Shown here: piece by piece, positions 11,239 through 25,021 of the stretch
How the letters are laid out: each line of letters starts with the position of its first letter
Numbering within the stretch: position 1 is the stretch's first letter
Source of the DNA: Tetracentron sinense
Taxonomy: Eukaryota > Streptophyta > Magnoliopsida > Trochodendrales > Trochodendraceae
Direction of reading: 5' to 3'
Length of the DNA: 64,000 nt
Assembly (NCBI GenBank): GCA_015143295.1
Contig: CM026562.1
Span: 8,708,041-8,772,040, forward strand
Notes under the pieces: generated by a model
What the model saw: the letters and a program-made list of their open reading frames with translations, nothing else
Databases searched by the model: none
What the model was told of the DNA's origin: nothing
Translations under genes and position numbers: made by a program

Positions 11239-14200
11239 CTAAGCTTCACGTTTAGGACGGTTGCGAGTGCGTGGAAGTGCAGGTTCTTCCTCTAAAGAAA
11301 TAGGAGTATCATCATCCTCATCATTCCCTTCCTTTATTACTTGATTAACAGCAACCTGATTCATGGAACAATACAGGTCAAACAATTTTACGAGAATAAA
11401 CATGCTCTAATCATAGGTGCCAAGTTTTTGCTGCAACATAGCATGAACTACAAACTAAATTGGCAATGTAGAAAATTAGATTTCTTCTTCCAGAATACAA
11501 GGGATATAAAAAGGGAAAAAATTATGTAAACCAAAGTGACTATAAACCCGGTTGTTATGTTTTAACCCAAGGAATTCTCTGTATACTAGTTCCTAACCAG
11601 ACCATTATGCTAGTTTCAGCAATCCTACACTATGCATTTTACCTAACTGCTTGGATGGTATTCTGTTATATTTTCATAAGACGGTTTAGTAGCTTGCACA
11701 ATTTTAATAATTTTCTTCGAACACAGCTTGGCCTGTAGTTGTTACATGGTTCCCAAGTTTAGGGTTCTTCCATCCTAAAGGTCTACCACAAACAATTTGT
11801 AGCCTGACAGTCGTCAATGTCATTGTAGCAATAACAAGGCACATTTTCATGATATGCTTCCCCTATATGGAACTCATGTGAAGACAGATTCAGCTAACCC
11901 TTCTAAACAGCTTTACGTATTACAACACTTTATATCCTTTCAGTGGAAGTGGTAAAAGGAAGGAAAATACATGGGCCCAGCCCACTTCTAGCTAACAGGA
12001 AGTACTATATTATTGCTAGGAACCATTTAGAATCAAAAGTTTAAGAACTCACAATAGGCACAATCAATTGAGAGGAACATACTAGCTGACCAGGCTCCAG
12101 TTGGGCAACCCTCTCAGTGGCAGAGACTCCAGATTGAGAAAAGAGGGACTATAGTTGCAAGATCTCAACCATAGCTATACCTGAGATCTCACATGGTGTC
12201 TGAGAAGCCAGATTAAAAGAGAGGGTCCTAGTTGCAAGAAATTTAATGAAACCATGGCTAGAATAAGATGTCTTTGGGAGAGAATTGTGTCCAATGATTC
12301 AAAAATCTTTGAATTTTCTTCTGCATGTCATATACAGATAGTTTAATAAGCAATGAAGACTTGTGTTTAATCTACACGAATTCTAATGAATCTTAAAAAC
12401 ATAGAACATAAATAGGCTTGTCGAGCTCATCAATAGCAAGGTCAACAGCCATGCTTTTTCATAATAAATAAGGAACCCTTACAGAAAATAATTATTATTC
12501 ATCAGTTGCTTTAATCATTTTTAGATATTCCCAAATTCAGGATTCATGATGTGGATTTGGCAGGGATTCTTAAGCCGGCTGCCGAGCTGGTGCCAATTCC
12601 GGTATTTCAACTCAATTATTTCTAAGGATGGAGAGATTGAGAAGGAGATTGCCCATGAGCCAAGTGGAGAAAGTGAAGATATGTTTCCGGAGTGTTATGT
12701 GACCGACATATTCCCAATCCAACTAAAAGGAAAATTTTATGAGATAGCGATAAGACCAATAATGCTTTATTGTTAAGAAGCAATATATTAATAAAATTAG
12801 TATAGTTAAGATGAAGGTATTGGTTGAGATGAATGAGTGAAAAGATAAAGAAAGATAAGGATCATCAATGAGCATAGAGAGAGAATCTAAGAGTGGCTCC
12901 AATAGGTAAAAAAAAAACAAGAGTCGACTAAGGTAGTTTGGACATGTTCAACAAAGACCACTAATAGCTCCAGTGAGAATAGTGAATGGATGCAAGTTGA
13001 AGGATCTTAAAGGGTGAGGGATAGGCCAAAAAATGACATGAAAAGAAATGATGAAAAAATATATGATAACACGTGATTAATTGAAGTTATGGATTTTAAT
13101 GAACATGATTCATATTGGGGATAAGGCAGTGATAATGATAGAATGATTTTTAGGTGATGACCAAAAGTATAATAAACTCCCCTGCTCCCCTCCCAAAAAA
13201 AATACACACATATATACAAAAGAAAACCTATATATCATATAAACTAACAGATTTAGCATAAGAGATTAACTATGATCAGGAGCGCCGGTTATCGTAGTTT
13301 GGAAATTACAAATATAATAGAAGGGTATTTCTGTCAACAAAAACTTATTCTGTAATTCTCAAGGTACCACCGTCAGGGCATATTTTGGTTGCTCTGGGTA
13401 TCTCTTCAATTGGAGCTCATGTTCATAGTTATCTCTTAGCAGAAACTAGTGCTTCAACACAAATTTTGGGCAGCATGATAGTAAGCAACCAATCTATTAC
13501 CACACGTCTAAATCAAACCTTACCTGAACAACCGAATAGATAGAGTTCACTAATCATCCATCTCCTCACTAGGGGTGGGTATCAAGCCGAGCTTTTATCG
13601 AGGAGGGTGTTTTTTGAAGGTGTTCAAGCTCGACTCGACTCGTTTATAAATGAGGAAATCAAGCTCGAGTTCGGCTCGAGCTTTTAACAAACTCAATCAA
13701 AATATGATTAATAAAAAAAAAACTATAATATAGATTAACTTTAAAAATAATAACCCTGCAATTGAAGTATTTAGATTGTATATTTACATATATTGTTAAT
13801 TTATTTTTTATTTTGAATATATATATAAATGAGCCAAGTACAAAGGTGTTCAAGCTCCGCTCGAGCTTCAAAAACGTGTTCAAGCTTGTTTGATAAGCAA
13901 ACCGAGCCGAGCTCGAGCTGCTCGCGCCCTCCCCTACTCCTCACTATGAGTGAGCGTAAAGGCAAACGGAGAATCCGTACTCTTTTGACAATGAATTCCT
14001 AGTGATGGGCAAATGTGCATTTTTTTTGTTTCATAGACTACAATCTATAACTATAATGACGAGAACCCATTAAGGTATTATGTCAAACAGATTGTGGGTA
14101 GGAATTAGATATTCAATTAACCAACCATATATGATCAAAAAACCACGAAGAATCAAAATTTCGTCCAAATAACCCTAAACAGTAACAATTGCAATCCTTT

Positions 14201-14520
14201 ATTGAAATGGGATGCGAAGAAAATTGTGAATTTAAACTAAGAATAATAAAATGAAATACCTCTTCGAGGAATTCTTTGTCGAGCTTATCAGCAATCTTAA
14301 TGGAAGTGAAGATGGTGACGGCGAGGAGGGAGATTGGAAACACGAAAGCGAAGACGAGATTACTGGTGCTCGGCGCTGCCCGTGTTACCACCGCCAATCC
14401 TCCTCTCGTATTCCGGAGGCCCAACTCTCCGGCGAAACGAAACGCCGACGGTCGGAATGAAGCTCTGTTGGTCAAATGGAGAGCAGTGGAGACCGAGTTA
14501 AAGGCGATGAGACTCGCCAT
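11239..14520 (-). CDS. Small plastid-targeted single-span membrane protein (unnamed)
   Basis: Two coding exons on the minus strand: 14520-14260 (87 codons) and 11355-11239 (38 codons plus stop), joined in phase 0 at CGAAGAG|GTATTT and ATCAG|GTTGC, giving 125 aa. Residues 1-47 are rich in Ser, Ala and Arg with almost no acid (MASLIAFNSVSTALHLTNRA...), as in a chloroplast transit peptide. One hydrophobic segment covers about residues 54-74 (NLVFAFVFPISLLAVTIFTS), followed by KIADKLDKEFLEE. The tail is acidic (EGNDDEDD) and then basic (PRTRNRPKREA). The pattern is that of a small thylakoid or envelope protein. I do not recognise a named family, and the function is unknown. The 2.9 kb intron carries a LINE remnant and a MITE. 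An extra exon in the intron cannot be excluded, but the reading frame needs none. Confidence 0.85.
12580..13190 (+). mobile_element. L1-type LINE 3' fragment
   Basis: Degenerate translation across frames shows the C-terminal part of a plant LINE reverse-transcriptase ORF: YFNSIISKDGEIEKEI, then PIQLKGKFYEIAIRPIMLY, and further on motifs like RWFGH, APVRIVNGCKLK and VIDFNEHDSYWG. Stops and frame changes are frequent. It is an old, dead, 5'-truncated copy, in antisense orientation within the intron of the minus-strand gene. Confidence 0.85.
13570..13936. mobile_element. hAT-like MITE (367 bp)
   Basis: It has a perfect 8 bp target duplication CTCCTCAC (13562-13569 and 13937-13944). The ends are TAGGGGTGGGTATCAAGC and TAGGGGAGGGCGCGAGC in inverted orientation. 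The interior is rich in GAGCTCGAGC and CAAGCTCG motifs. Non-coding. A diverged relative may lie at 45564-46073. Confidence 0.9.
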
Positions 14521-15700
14521 ATTTTTGGTGGCCGAGTCGACTGGATCTTATCATGCTCGTTTTATTCTTGCGGGATATGATATCTTGGGTTGGGCTAACC
14601 CGACTCCGACTCCGACCTGATCCAACCCATTCTTGGGCTGGGCTTTTCATACTTTGGGTTGAGCTTATGTTGGGACCTTATCTTTGGGAGGGCTCAGATT
14701 TGGGGTTCCATGAACCCAACTCAAACCCAATCTCAATCTCCTACATATACACTACAAAACATTTATATACACACCCACACACAATATCAAGTATTTTAGT
14801 TTTTTTTTGGGCTACACAATTGAGGGGTAGCCCTCCCCCCTCCCATAAACCACCCAACCCTGATGATGTAGGTGGGATTTGATCCTAGGTCTCTGGAACG
14901 GACGCCAAGAGAACTAAAATAACTGGGACCTATAACATGAGTTAGAATATAGATAGAGTAAAACAATATATAATTAAATTGGATACAAAATAAAATAATT
15001 TTATTCAACCAATCTCACCCAACTCGAGCTGTGGCAAGGGTTGAAGTTTTAAAACCTTGGGTAGAGCTGGAGGTAGAGTTGGATTGGGAGGCTTGGGCTT
15101 GGGCTATGGGTTTTATTCATTGGGTCGGACTAGGGTTGGCCCCAACCCACCCATATTGCAGCCCTTGATCATATCGTTACTGATTTTTTTTGTTTTTTTT
15201 TTTGAATTAGCTCCTTTCGAGCAGGAAGCGCACGAAGGGACTAGCAATGAAATTGAAAATTGGCTATGCCAACTTTATCCCCGCATAAGAGGGGCCAGTT
15301 GGTTGAAATGTTATCATGTAACAAAAACACAGCCACAGCTAAGGTAGTCGCTAAGGTGCCAGCAACCACTCCAAAAGGGCCAGTCTTAAAGGAGGGTTGA
15401 TGGCCCCTGCGAAATCCACTTCCCAACTGATGGCAAGAACAGCCTGAGATAGCGGAGCTGCGGACCGCCTGGTCCACTAATCACTGCTCAAGATCTTATT
15501 AGCTAGTGGGACAAGCAATTACTTAGATCATTCCATCATAGCTTAGCTGCTATAAGAGGATGACCAGAAAACTAAGACAAGTCCCCAACCCTGATTGGCG
15601 GCCGCAGCGGGGAATTCCCAGGCCCCAGCCATGTCCTAATCTTGAGAAGCAAGGACACAATGCTTTCCATAACGCACATAGAAAATTATTGGCAATCTGC
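14521..15700. other. Intergenic region with GGGTTGGG-rich repeat
   Basis: This is the promoter side of the small plastid gene and the region downstream of KOB1. 14570-15165 contains many GGGTTGGG/CCCAACCC blocks near both ends, in partly inverted arrangement (GATATCTTGGGTTGGG near 14579, CCCAACCCACCCATATTGC near 15143). This suggests an old TIR element of about 600 bp, but no clean target duplication was found. Within it, 14855-14905 resembles an old tRNA-like or coding-poor repeat. At 15241-15477 (-) there is a 78-codon open frame with a hydrophobic C-terminal half (GVVAGTLATTLAVAVFLL) that I could not link to any gene. Confidence 0.45.
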
Positions 15701-16077
15701 CATTCTATATTAGCGTCTCACTGAAGAATCACCAGTACAACACCAGCCTTTTTGGTTTCTGTACACAACAATCATACAGGCCAATATTTCTGACTGTAAA
15801 CTCTCCAGTGGGTGCCAAGGCAAAGTGCCTACAATAACCGCCAAAATGAGAATACATGGACGAACAATCAGAATTCTATTAGCTAAACATGAAATGTACA
15901 GCAGCGCTTGAGTAATGATCGGGAAGAACCCATTAAACTGAGCATCGATGAAACCCATCAACAGACCGACCTTGCTTTCGCCAGATTCTTCCATTTGCGG
16001 CAAATAAGCCATATCTGAAACTTTCAGATCATCCATCCAAATAGGAAGAAGAAAAGCAATCACAGATGGGAGGTCTA
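15701..16077 (-). other. Probable 3' UTR of KOB1
   Basis: It directly follows the KOB1 stop codon on the minus strand. An open frame through most of it does not resemble a known protein and has no splice link to KOB1, so I read it as untranslated. The polyadenylation site is not identified. Confidence 0.5.
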
Positions 16078-19000
16078 TCATGTTTCCATGTGGAGATTAC
16101 CCATGCCTGGGGGAGACAGTGGTGGAATTGCAGCAGCATGATAAGCAGTATCTGAAATTTCCAAGACCTTCCTTGCAGTTGCCTGAGATTCTTTGCTGCC
16201 ACCAATCTTTCTTGAGGAAAGTGCTTCTGACCCCATGGCTCTAGAAGAGTTACTACTCTCAATGGACAATAAAAACTTATCCTTTGAGAGAATCGTATGG
16301 GCAGACTCAATCACAGACCTGAAGACGCCAGACTCCCTCAAACCTTGAACAATGGCCTGTGGACAGGGAGAGAGAAGGGTTACAAGAAATTTGAAATCTC
16401 ATGTGTGCACAAACCCACATTCACACGGACATATTACTAAATAATGTTCAACTCAAGTATAAAAGTGTAAAAAACACAAGGAAAACCCTCTTCTATCTCT
16501 AAATTAATAGCGCAGAGTGAAGAAAATAAAATAAAAAACCAATTGGTATAACCTTTTGTTGGAAGCTTATGCTAAGCACGCTTACCATGGGAGCATATAT
16601 GCGAGTCAAGATGCCCTTCCTTAAAAGTTTAATGTTCAGCTCTTTATCGGTCCATACAATGTGTTCACGGTACCTAAAGCAGAGGGAATTGGCATTAAAA
16701 AGTGTAAATTTGTGGATCCAAGACAAAAAAAATTTGGTATTTTATTGCTAACAATTTTTCGAAATCAGATTTCCATGCATCCATAGCTGTTGATTCAATG
16801 GTTTTTGATATCGGGATTAAGGTTTTTCTGGCTCCACGAACCCAACGCATGGGTTCAGATAGATCATGGAAATGAGCGACCAACAAGCTAGGAAGAAGTA
16901 TATAGTTATTGTCTGCAATTTAAATATTACCAGCGTAGCATTTCCTCCTCAGTTGCCGTTGAAGCAATTATGAATGCCTGCAATACCGAATGTTTATTTA
17001 GCAAGACCAAATAGTAATAAGGACCCAAATAAACTCAACTGCCAGCAGCAAAAATATTTCTCAGTCAAATGCATTGTACTTGGCTATAATATCCAAATAA
17101 TCCTCAATAATCGTTTCTTACTAAACACACTTATACCAAGAAAAATCACACTTCTGCTAGCAGGTCTGCCAGGCCAAGTACGAAACCTGGAATGGCCTAA
17201 AGAACAGTAAAGGAAAGCTGCAAGCTGCCTGGCACATGAAGAAGCAGCAGCTTAGCTATTCTCTCTCATTCATTAGATTATCTAGAAATGAATATTACAA
17301 GTATGTCATTACTACATATACCCTATCATAGTAAAACCCAAAGGTCTACTATACCTTAAAGGTACAATAGACCAAAACATATACTTCACATGGGGTAACT
17401 TTTTAAAGTGCCAAAATTGGGTACTGCCCATCATGGACTTGGCATGGCTGGATTGAAGGAAAATTCTCAAGAAAGGATTGCTATGGAAAATTAGCAAAAA
17501 TGAGTCTTGTGTTAGAATTTGGGAAGATGCTAGGGTGCCTGATACACCGGTTTCAGAATCATCCCTCCAACACCTCAAAACAGGGCTGGGAATGGATGGA
17601 GTACCTTATTGATAAGAACCTCCATTGTTTGAAGCTAGGACAGATCGTCATGCTTTTCTGAAATCAAGAAGCCAACGTGATCCTAAAGGTTCAGATTAGT
17701 GATGGCTCTTTGGAGGACCATCTGATTTGGCATTATAACAAGTTCGGGAAGTTTGCGGAAAAAATAGAATGTCCTTTTTTTGTTGATGCTACTCTTGATA
17801 CTTATCGTTTATGGCATGCCAAGCTTGGGCATGTTGGATCTAAGACTTTATGTTCTTTGATTCCTACTTTTAGTAAACTTTGTTCTTCATCTACTTTTCA
17901 ATATGATACTTGTGAGCTTATTAAACATGTTCGTTTTGTTTATGCTTCTCGGATGCATAGATGTCGTTCTATTTTTCAGTTAGTTCATTCTGATGTTTGG
18001 GGACCATCTCTTATTCCCTCAAGTGATGGCTTTCGTTATTATGTTACTTTTATTGATGATTACACTTGAGCTACTTGGGTGTACCTTCTTAAGCCTAAGG
18101 ATGAAGTGTTCTCTAATTTCAGGAATTTCATGTTATGATTGTTACCCAGTTTGGTGGTCTTATTAAGGCCCTTCGTTCTGATAATGGCGTTAAGTATCTC
18201 TCTGCACCTTTTGTCCAGTTTCTTCAAACCCATGGTATTTCCCATCAGCTTACCTGTCCTTATACACCTCAACAAAATGGCATTGCTGAGCGCAAGAATC
18301 ATCATTTAGTTGGTGTCACTCATTCTTTGTTGCGAGACATGCAGGTGTCTAAGCCTTATTGGTCCATGGCTCTTCTCACTGCATGTTTTCTTATCAATCA
18401 AGCTCATTCTCACATTCTTGATAGCCTCTCACCATATCAGCTTCTTTGCCCTCAGGTTCCTCTTTTTTTCACAATGAGCCACAGGTATTTGGTTGTACCT
18501 AGTTTGTCCAGGATCTTCATCCCAGTCGTCAGAAATTGGATGATAAGGTCATTCGATGTGTCTTTGTTGATTACTCTAGCATCTCTAAAGGCTATCGCTG
18601 TTATGACCCTCAGTCTCGTCGTTTCTTTGTCACTCTAGATGTTACTTTTTTCGAGACAGTACCTAATTTCTCTCTTGCTCCTACTGTGCCACCTGTCTCT
18701 GTGTCTTCACCTATTGTTTCTCTTGTCTCTATGCCTTTACTTATTACAGGGAACCTCCCACAGTAGAAGGAGTTTCTCAGGTACTCTTGCCGCCAGCCAC
18801 CTTGTTTCTCCTCCGACGTGTCTCTACCACAGTCTTCCCCGCAGGCCACTCCTCGAGGTACCTTTTTACCCTCTGTTATTTCTATTAATTATCCTGCTAT
18901 TGTTACTTCTGCTGCTTCTGATCTTGAGATACATATTGCTCATTGCAAGGGTGTTCGCTCTTGTGTTACTCCTTACCCTCTTGCCAAGTATGTTTATTAT

Positions 19001-22000
19001 CAAGCCGTATCTCCCTCGTACCAGGCCTTCCTTTCGGCAATTGACTCTGTGACTATTCTTTGATCTATTCGTGATGCTCTTCTTCATCTCTAGTGGAAGA
19101 GTGCTATGGTTGATGAAATGAATGCTCTTCAGTCTAATCAGACTTGGGATATTGTTCCCCTTCCAACTAAGAAGAAACCCGTGGGCTGTCGTTGGGTCTT
19201 CACCGTCAAACATGACTCTTATGGCAGTGTTGCTCGGTATAAGGCTTGTCTTGTCGCTCGCGGCTTTACTCAGATTTGTGAGCTTAACTATGTTGCTACT
19301 TTTGCGCCTGTGGCCAAACTGACTTATGTTGGTGTTCTCTTTTGCGGCATATCAGAGTTGGTCTATATCAGTTAGACATCAAAAATGATTTTCTTAATGG
19401 GCATCTCACCAAGGAGGTGTATATGGATCCCCCTCCTAGTTTCTTGCTTCAGGAGGAGTTTGGAAAGGTTTGTAGACTTCGGAAGTCTATATATGGTTTG
19501 AAGCAGTCACCCCGTACTTGGTTCAATCAATTCTGTGAAGTGGTCCTTAGCATGGGCTTTCAACGATGTCACTCTGATCATACTGTTTTCATCCATTCTG
19601 GCACCTCAGGCCGCACTATTCTCGTAGTATATGCATGGTTCAAAATATCAGTATCGGTTGCCGTATCGGTAAGTCCAAAATAGGATACGTATCGGTTGGA
19701 TACGGCGGAAAAATTCAGGATACGCTAAAAAAAGCTTGGATATGAAAGGAAAAACTTGGATACATTGCATAAAACTTATTTTAATACAAATATAACCTAA
19801 AAAAAAACTAAATGAATGCCTCTAACTACATTTATAATCATACATATAAGAGTTCAAAATTTTATAAGTTAAAAAAGGTGTTCACTCTGATAAATATATA
19901 TGAAAATACAAAATATAGTTACTTAACCAAGTGATAGAAGCTCACTTGCATTCATAAATCAAAAGTATGAAGATACATAGACACTTGCATTCACAAATCA
20001 AATTACATACATGATAGAAGCTCAATACTACATTAAGCTTCGTACTGGCTCATACTCTATCATTGTGAAATCAGGAATTAAGTGGAGTAATACATTATAA
20101 GTGGTCCAGATAAGATGACACCACTATGCCCAACTCATCATCGTGCGGTACACGCCCAGGTACATTTGTTTGTTGCTGAGTCGTGATCTATCCATAACTG
20201 TCAATCGAAGATTGGAACTGAGCATCATAACCAGTGGCTCCTGATAAGTAAGGTTGGGCTGGGGTATCATAACCAGTGGCTCCTGATAAGTAGGGTTGGG
20301 CTGGGGCATCATAACTATAACCATAAGAAGATGATGACGCACTCTCATATCCATACCCTCAAACTGGATAACTATGTTCATCGACACTAACTTGATCCAT
20401 CCCATGAATCATATCATCCGGACCTTATCCAGGTTGTTTTCCAGTACCACAATGTCGTCGAGTGTATGTCTGGCTTTGACGACCATGAGAGGGTACACGC
20501 ACGCCATGACTACTGTCCTGAGAGGCATGGTCGAAATACTGCTCATCTGTAAATACAATACCATGCCTCAGCTCCTGAGTCTCCTCTGGTTGTGGCTGTG
20601 TATGTGATTGTCCATGTGACGACCCTCAGCATCCCCACCATCACCACCACCATCACCACCGTCATCACCACCATCGTCATCATCATCACCATCATCGTCG
20701 TCTTCACTAATCTTTGCAACTCCTCCCTAACCATAAACCCCTTCCACCTGAGACCTCGGGGTTCTCATTAATTCATTGAACTCGTCGTTATCATCAGCAT
20801 TACCCCTACCCGGTCTAGCCCCACTCGACCCAACCTGACTATGTCGCCTTTGGCTCATCCCAACTCCACCTGAAGGTCTTGAACCCATCATACAATCATC
20901 GACGCATCTCACTAGAAATGTGTTAGGTCGAGCAGGATCTCCTGGTTCATCCAAAACTAGCTCTCCCGGATCACCCAACCAAGTATCTAATGGATCCTCC
21001 TCCTCAAATATATGACTGAGGTCTATTGGATCGTATGGTGCATCGCCCCTCCGAGCATCCTTAGTAATCTGCTTTAGTCGCAATTTCATATTGTAATGTG
21101 CGTACACCAATCATTTCAACTTCTCGTAATTTAACCGGTTACGAGGTTTTGAATGAATCAAGGAGAAGGTGCTCCAATTTCTTTCACAGCTGCTAGATGA
21201 TGCCGTTTAGGATAGAATTCGTATAGCAATTTTCCTTAAATTAGGGCATCCATACCATATAGCAACCACCATTTAGCTGCATAAGACATTAGAATCCTAT
21301 TAGAATTTCATTTTTCTAATAAATCAGAAATATTTTACATTATATTAGCAACTGAATTACCTGGATCAATCTTCTTCCTTCCTGTTATTGCCACTGAATT
21401 ACCAAACTCATACATGGCATCTCGAAATATCTTACACTACAAATAAAGAAGTGGGTTGTCAAGTTTATTCCAGCATATATACAACACAACTCATCAGTAC
21501 ATTTGTTTATATGTTATATCGGGGCTTTACCTCCATGAGTGATGGATCTCTCTCTAACCTTTGCACAACGTTCTTCAGGGATGTCAACAAGGACTCATCA
21601 CTGTTGATGGTATTCGTATAGTGATAGATGGGATTAAGATAATAGGTTGTTTTGAAAAAAAATATGTCAGGTTAAATATGCAAACGCTAATACCCAATAC
21701 GATAGTAAATAAACCAGAAATAAAATATTACCTGCTGCATAGATGTCATGTAGGAGCTACTTATCCCACCTCTTATCTATAATTTTACAATAGCCCTTAT
21801 AAGACTTCAGGGCAGCTGCGTGATAGCCAACTTTGACAATCTCATTCCCTCATACACAACCCATCATTGCTTTATTGTCCCCATCAACCATCTTTAGGAC
21901 CTTCACATTGAGCTCAAATATCTCCACCACCTGACGCGCATTATCCCAGAATTGGTTACTACAGATAATTTCTTCTACCATCTTCGCATTAACAGTGCCA

Positions 22001-24985
22001 CTATGTGAGTATTCATGCCACCTATCAGACGTAAACATCCTCTGAATGGCTATGAAGTTAGTGGCGAATCAAGTGATTCCTGGCCGTAGTAGCTCCCCAA
22101 TGGTGTGCTCTCTCAGTAGACTCAAGACCAAGTTGTGATTATATATATAATTTGTTGTCTTTCGGGCTTGCTCGACCACCCCCTGCACCAACTGTCTCTC
22201 CAATTTCTTTCAACAACAAAGTGATGCAGTGAGCCGCACACGGTGTCCAGTAAAGGTGCTTCCCCTTCGCCATTAATAGCTCCCCGACCTTTTTGAATGA
22301 CAACTGGTTGTCCGTGACAACCTGCACTACATACTCCTCTCCAATCTCCTCTATGACATCGTCAATTAACTGATGGAGATAGACATGGTCTTTGATAAAA
22401 CTAAATGCATCGACGGATTTGTAGAATATTGTCTTTCCATCAAAATAAATAAGGAAATTAATCAATGATAGCCTCGTTGGCCCGGTCCAACCATCGCACA
22501 TGATAGTGACCCCGTAATTCTTCCAATTCTTCTTAAATTGCTCGATGTGCATGCGAATCTCGGTAATCTCCTCATCAAGTAATGGACCAGTGATCTCATA
22601 GGGGCTGGGTCCCTTTATGCCTGGCCCTCCTTTATGGATCTCATCTATCATGGTCTGATAGTACGAAGATGTCACTGCATTAGCTAGGATGTGATTAAAA
22701 ATGAAGAATTTCTCAATCGCTCTCTTCACTTTCTTTGTTACACTCCCTCCAGACCACATTTCCTTCAGCTTCTTTTGAGATGCCCCCTTCTCCCTGTACA
22801 TGTGAGGGTCTATCTCCTTAATACTTAGACCTGTACCCTTCTTGGACTTCGATTTTAACAATGTCGGAACATACCGATCTAATGTCTCGCGTATGCTCTA
22901 TGACCTCTGTATCTCACCTCTCCTCCCCATGCTTGAACCCCCGACCTCACACTGTGAACCACCAAAACCATGCCTAGAACCTTGGAATCTCCGCATGTCC
23001 TCTCTATCACTTGCCTCCTGCCTAGAACGCCTCATGGCTGTCTTTAACTGCTTCCTCTCAAGTTGAGTCATACCATCATCGTCACTGTCACCACCATGTC
23101 CCATCAGTGTAGCCCTAAGACCTTCCCTCTCCGACGCTAATCGCTGCTTCTCAGCTCTGTTTCATGTAGATGTTTAATCCGTGCTAGACTAATCTCTTTC
23201 GAGCACTTAAGGCAAGTGTGAATGTTTGTTTTTACACCCGCCAAATGTTCTTTGAGTCGAGTGATCCTACCACCCTTAGAAAAAAATCCACAATATTTAC
23301 ATCGTATAAGATGCATTGACCCGTCTATAGAGTCCCCATACTGCCACCCTATATCTCTGAGACGCTCTTTGAGTTGAGGCGCAACAGTTGCTTTACCTTT
23401 GTTTTTCTTTGGGACCATGTCAAACTATCAAAGTGATATCTATGTAAGAATAATTTTTGAAGATTAATATGTATCATTAATAGTCACTAAAATCTATTTT
23501 TATCTGTAAATTGTAATTGATGAGATCATGTTTTTACAAGACAATGAAGAGAATGAGATTGTTGAATTATCGGAGACCCTGCATCAAGAGAAAAAGAAGA
23601 GGACTGTAATTTTATTCGGATATAATAATGTAAATATAAATTTTTATTTTTTATGTAAACAAGTAGGATCTCTGCTCATTTTATTTATTTATTTATATAT
23701 AAACATGCAGTACCTCTATGTCCCATGCACCAATTGTAACCTTTTTATCTTTTTCTTTCTTAATAAATTCCTTTAGTTCTTTTAATTAACAAGTGGTAAG
23801 GATATACCTTGTTAACAAAACATTATTTTTTATATAAAAGAAAAAGAATCATGAAAGTTCAAAAATGTTCAAATCAAATGCAAAAAGAAATAAGAAAGGA
23901 ATGGTTGATTTTGGTATTATTCTACCCTAGGCAAATTTGCCTCCCAAGGCATATTCTATATATTGCATGTCAGAGCTTGTCTCTATGCAACTCACCTGCC
24001 CAATATTATATGTAATCATCCGCAAGAGGGATAGGGAAATATCTTTGGGTTTGTAGTCTTCTAATTCTTTATTTTCAGTAATTAAAATCTAACATAAAGA
24101 AAAAAAAAAAAAAAGATTAAAGGAATCTTAACCACAACTAAAAGAATTTAATTTTTAAACTATGGTTAAATTTTTTTTAATTATAGTTAATATTTATTAA
24201 CCTTGTGATTTATATTTTTAACCATATTTTTTTATATTATAAAAATCATGATTAAAAATGCAAATTTTTAGGTGATTACCATTTTAATGTAAACAAGCAG
24301 GACCACAATGCCAACATACAGATTACATTCAAATGTTTTTTTTTTACAGGTTCCAGAAGATATTTTTTACAAAATATAGAGATATCGGATCACACTCAAT
24401 TGCGATTAAGATTCTGTAACTCTTAGGGTTCAACAATATAACCTTGGTTTTTAGAAAAAATAAAAAATATATATTTAACGCTAGTTAAAAAATTAAACCT
24501 TATGATTAATATTTTTTTTTACAAAAACTAAGGTTATATTGTTGAATCGTAAGGGTTAGTGAATCTTAACCACAATTAGAGGGGGTTAAAAGGGACACGT
24601 GGTAACTCTGGTTAAAAAAATTTTAACCCTGAGAATTTTTTTAACAAAAACATACATATTAGCTTATATTAGTTTTGCCAAACGCCCCCTAAGGGTTAGT
24701 GAATCTTAACCACAGTTAATAGGAATTAAAAGGGACAAATTTCTAACCTTAATTTTTTAAAAATAATATTTTTAAAAAATAATTATAGAGTTAAAAATTC
24801 TTAACCATTGAGTTAATACTTAATATATATATATATATATTGGAAACCAAGGTTAGATTATTGAACCCTAAGGGTTAGTGAATCTTAACCACAATTAATA
24901 GGAGTTAAAAGGGACACATTTCTAACCTTGATTTTTAAAAAAAAATCATTTTAGAGTTAAAAATTCTTAACCATAGGGCTAATAC

Positions 24986-25021
<36 letters not shown>

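Noticed and set aside
14276-14620. 114-codon forward frame opposite the first exon of the small plastid gene
   Set aside because: It is the antisense shadow of an exon with a clear transit peptide and splice donor on the minus strand.
14855-14905. tRNA-derived SINE with a B-box-like GATTTGATCC
   Set aside because: Only one weak box, no A box at the right distance and no poly(A)-type tail with target duplication.
15710-16081. 123-codon minus-strand frame just after the KOB1 stop
   Set aside because: It overlaps the KOB1 stop region in another frame, has no splice signals and no known homology; best read as 3' UTR.
16695-16886. Possible extra KOB1 exon (frame with [15 protein letters not shown])
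   Set aside because: It lies in intron 9, lacks a good donor, and exons 16977-16931 and 16673-16586 already join to give the conserved LRWYREH block.
20543-20734. Met/Val-rich reading frame
   Set aside because: It arises from a CAC/CAT trinucleotide run and is not part of the hAT transposase frame.
23577-24015. Short forward frames before the hAT tandem array
   Set aside because: AT-rich, no start context, no homology, and within the non-coding end of a DNA transposon.
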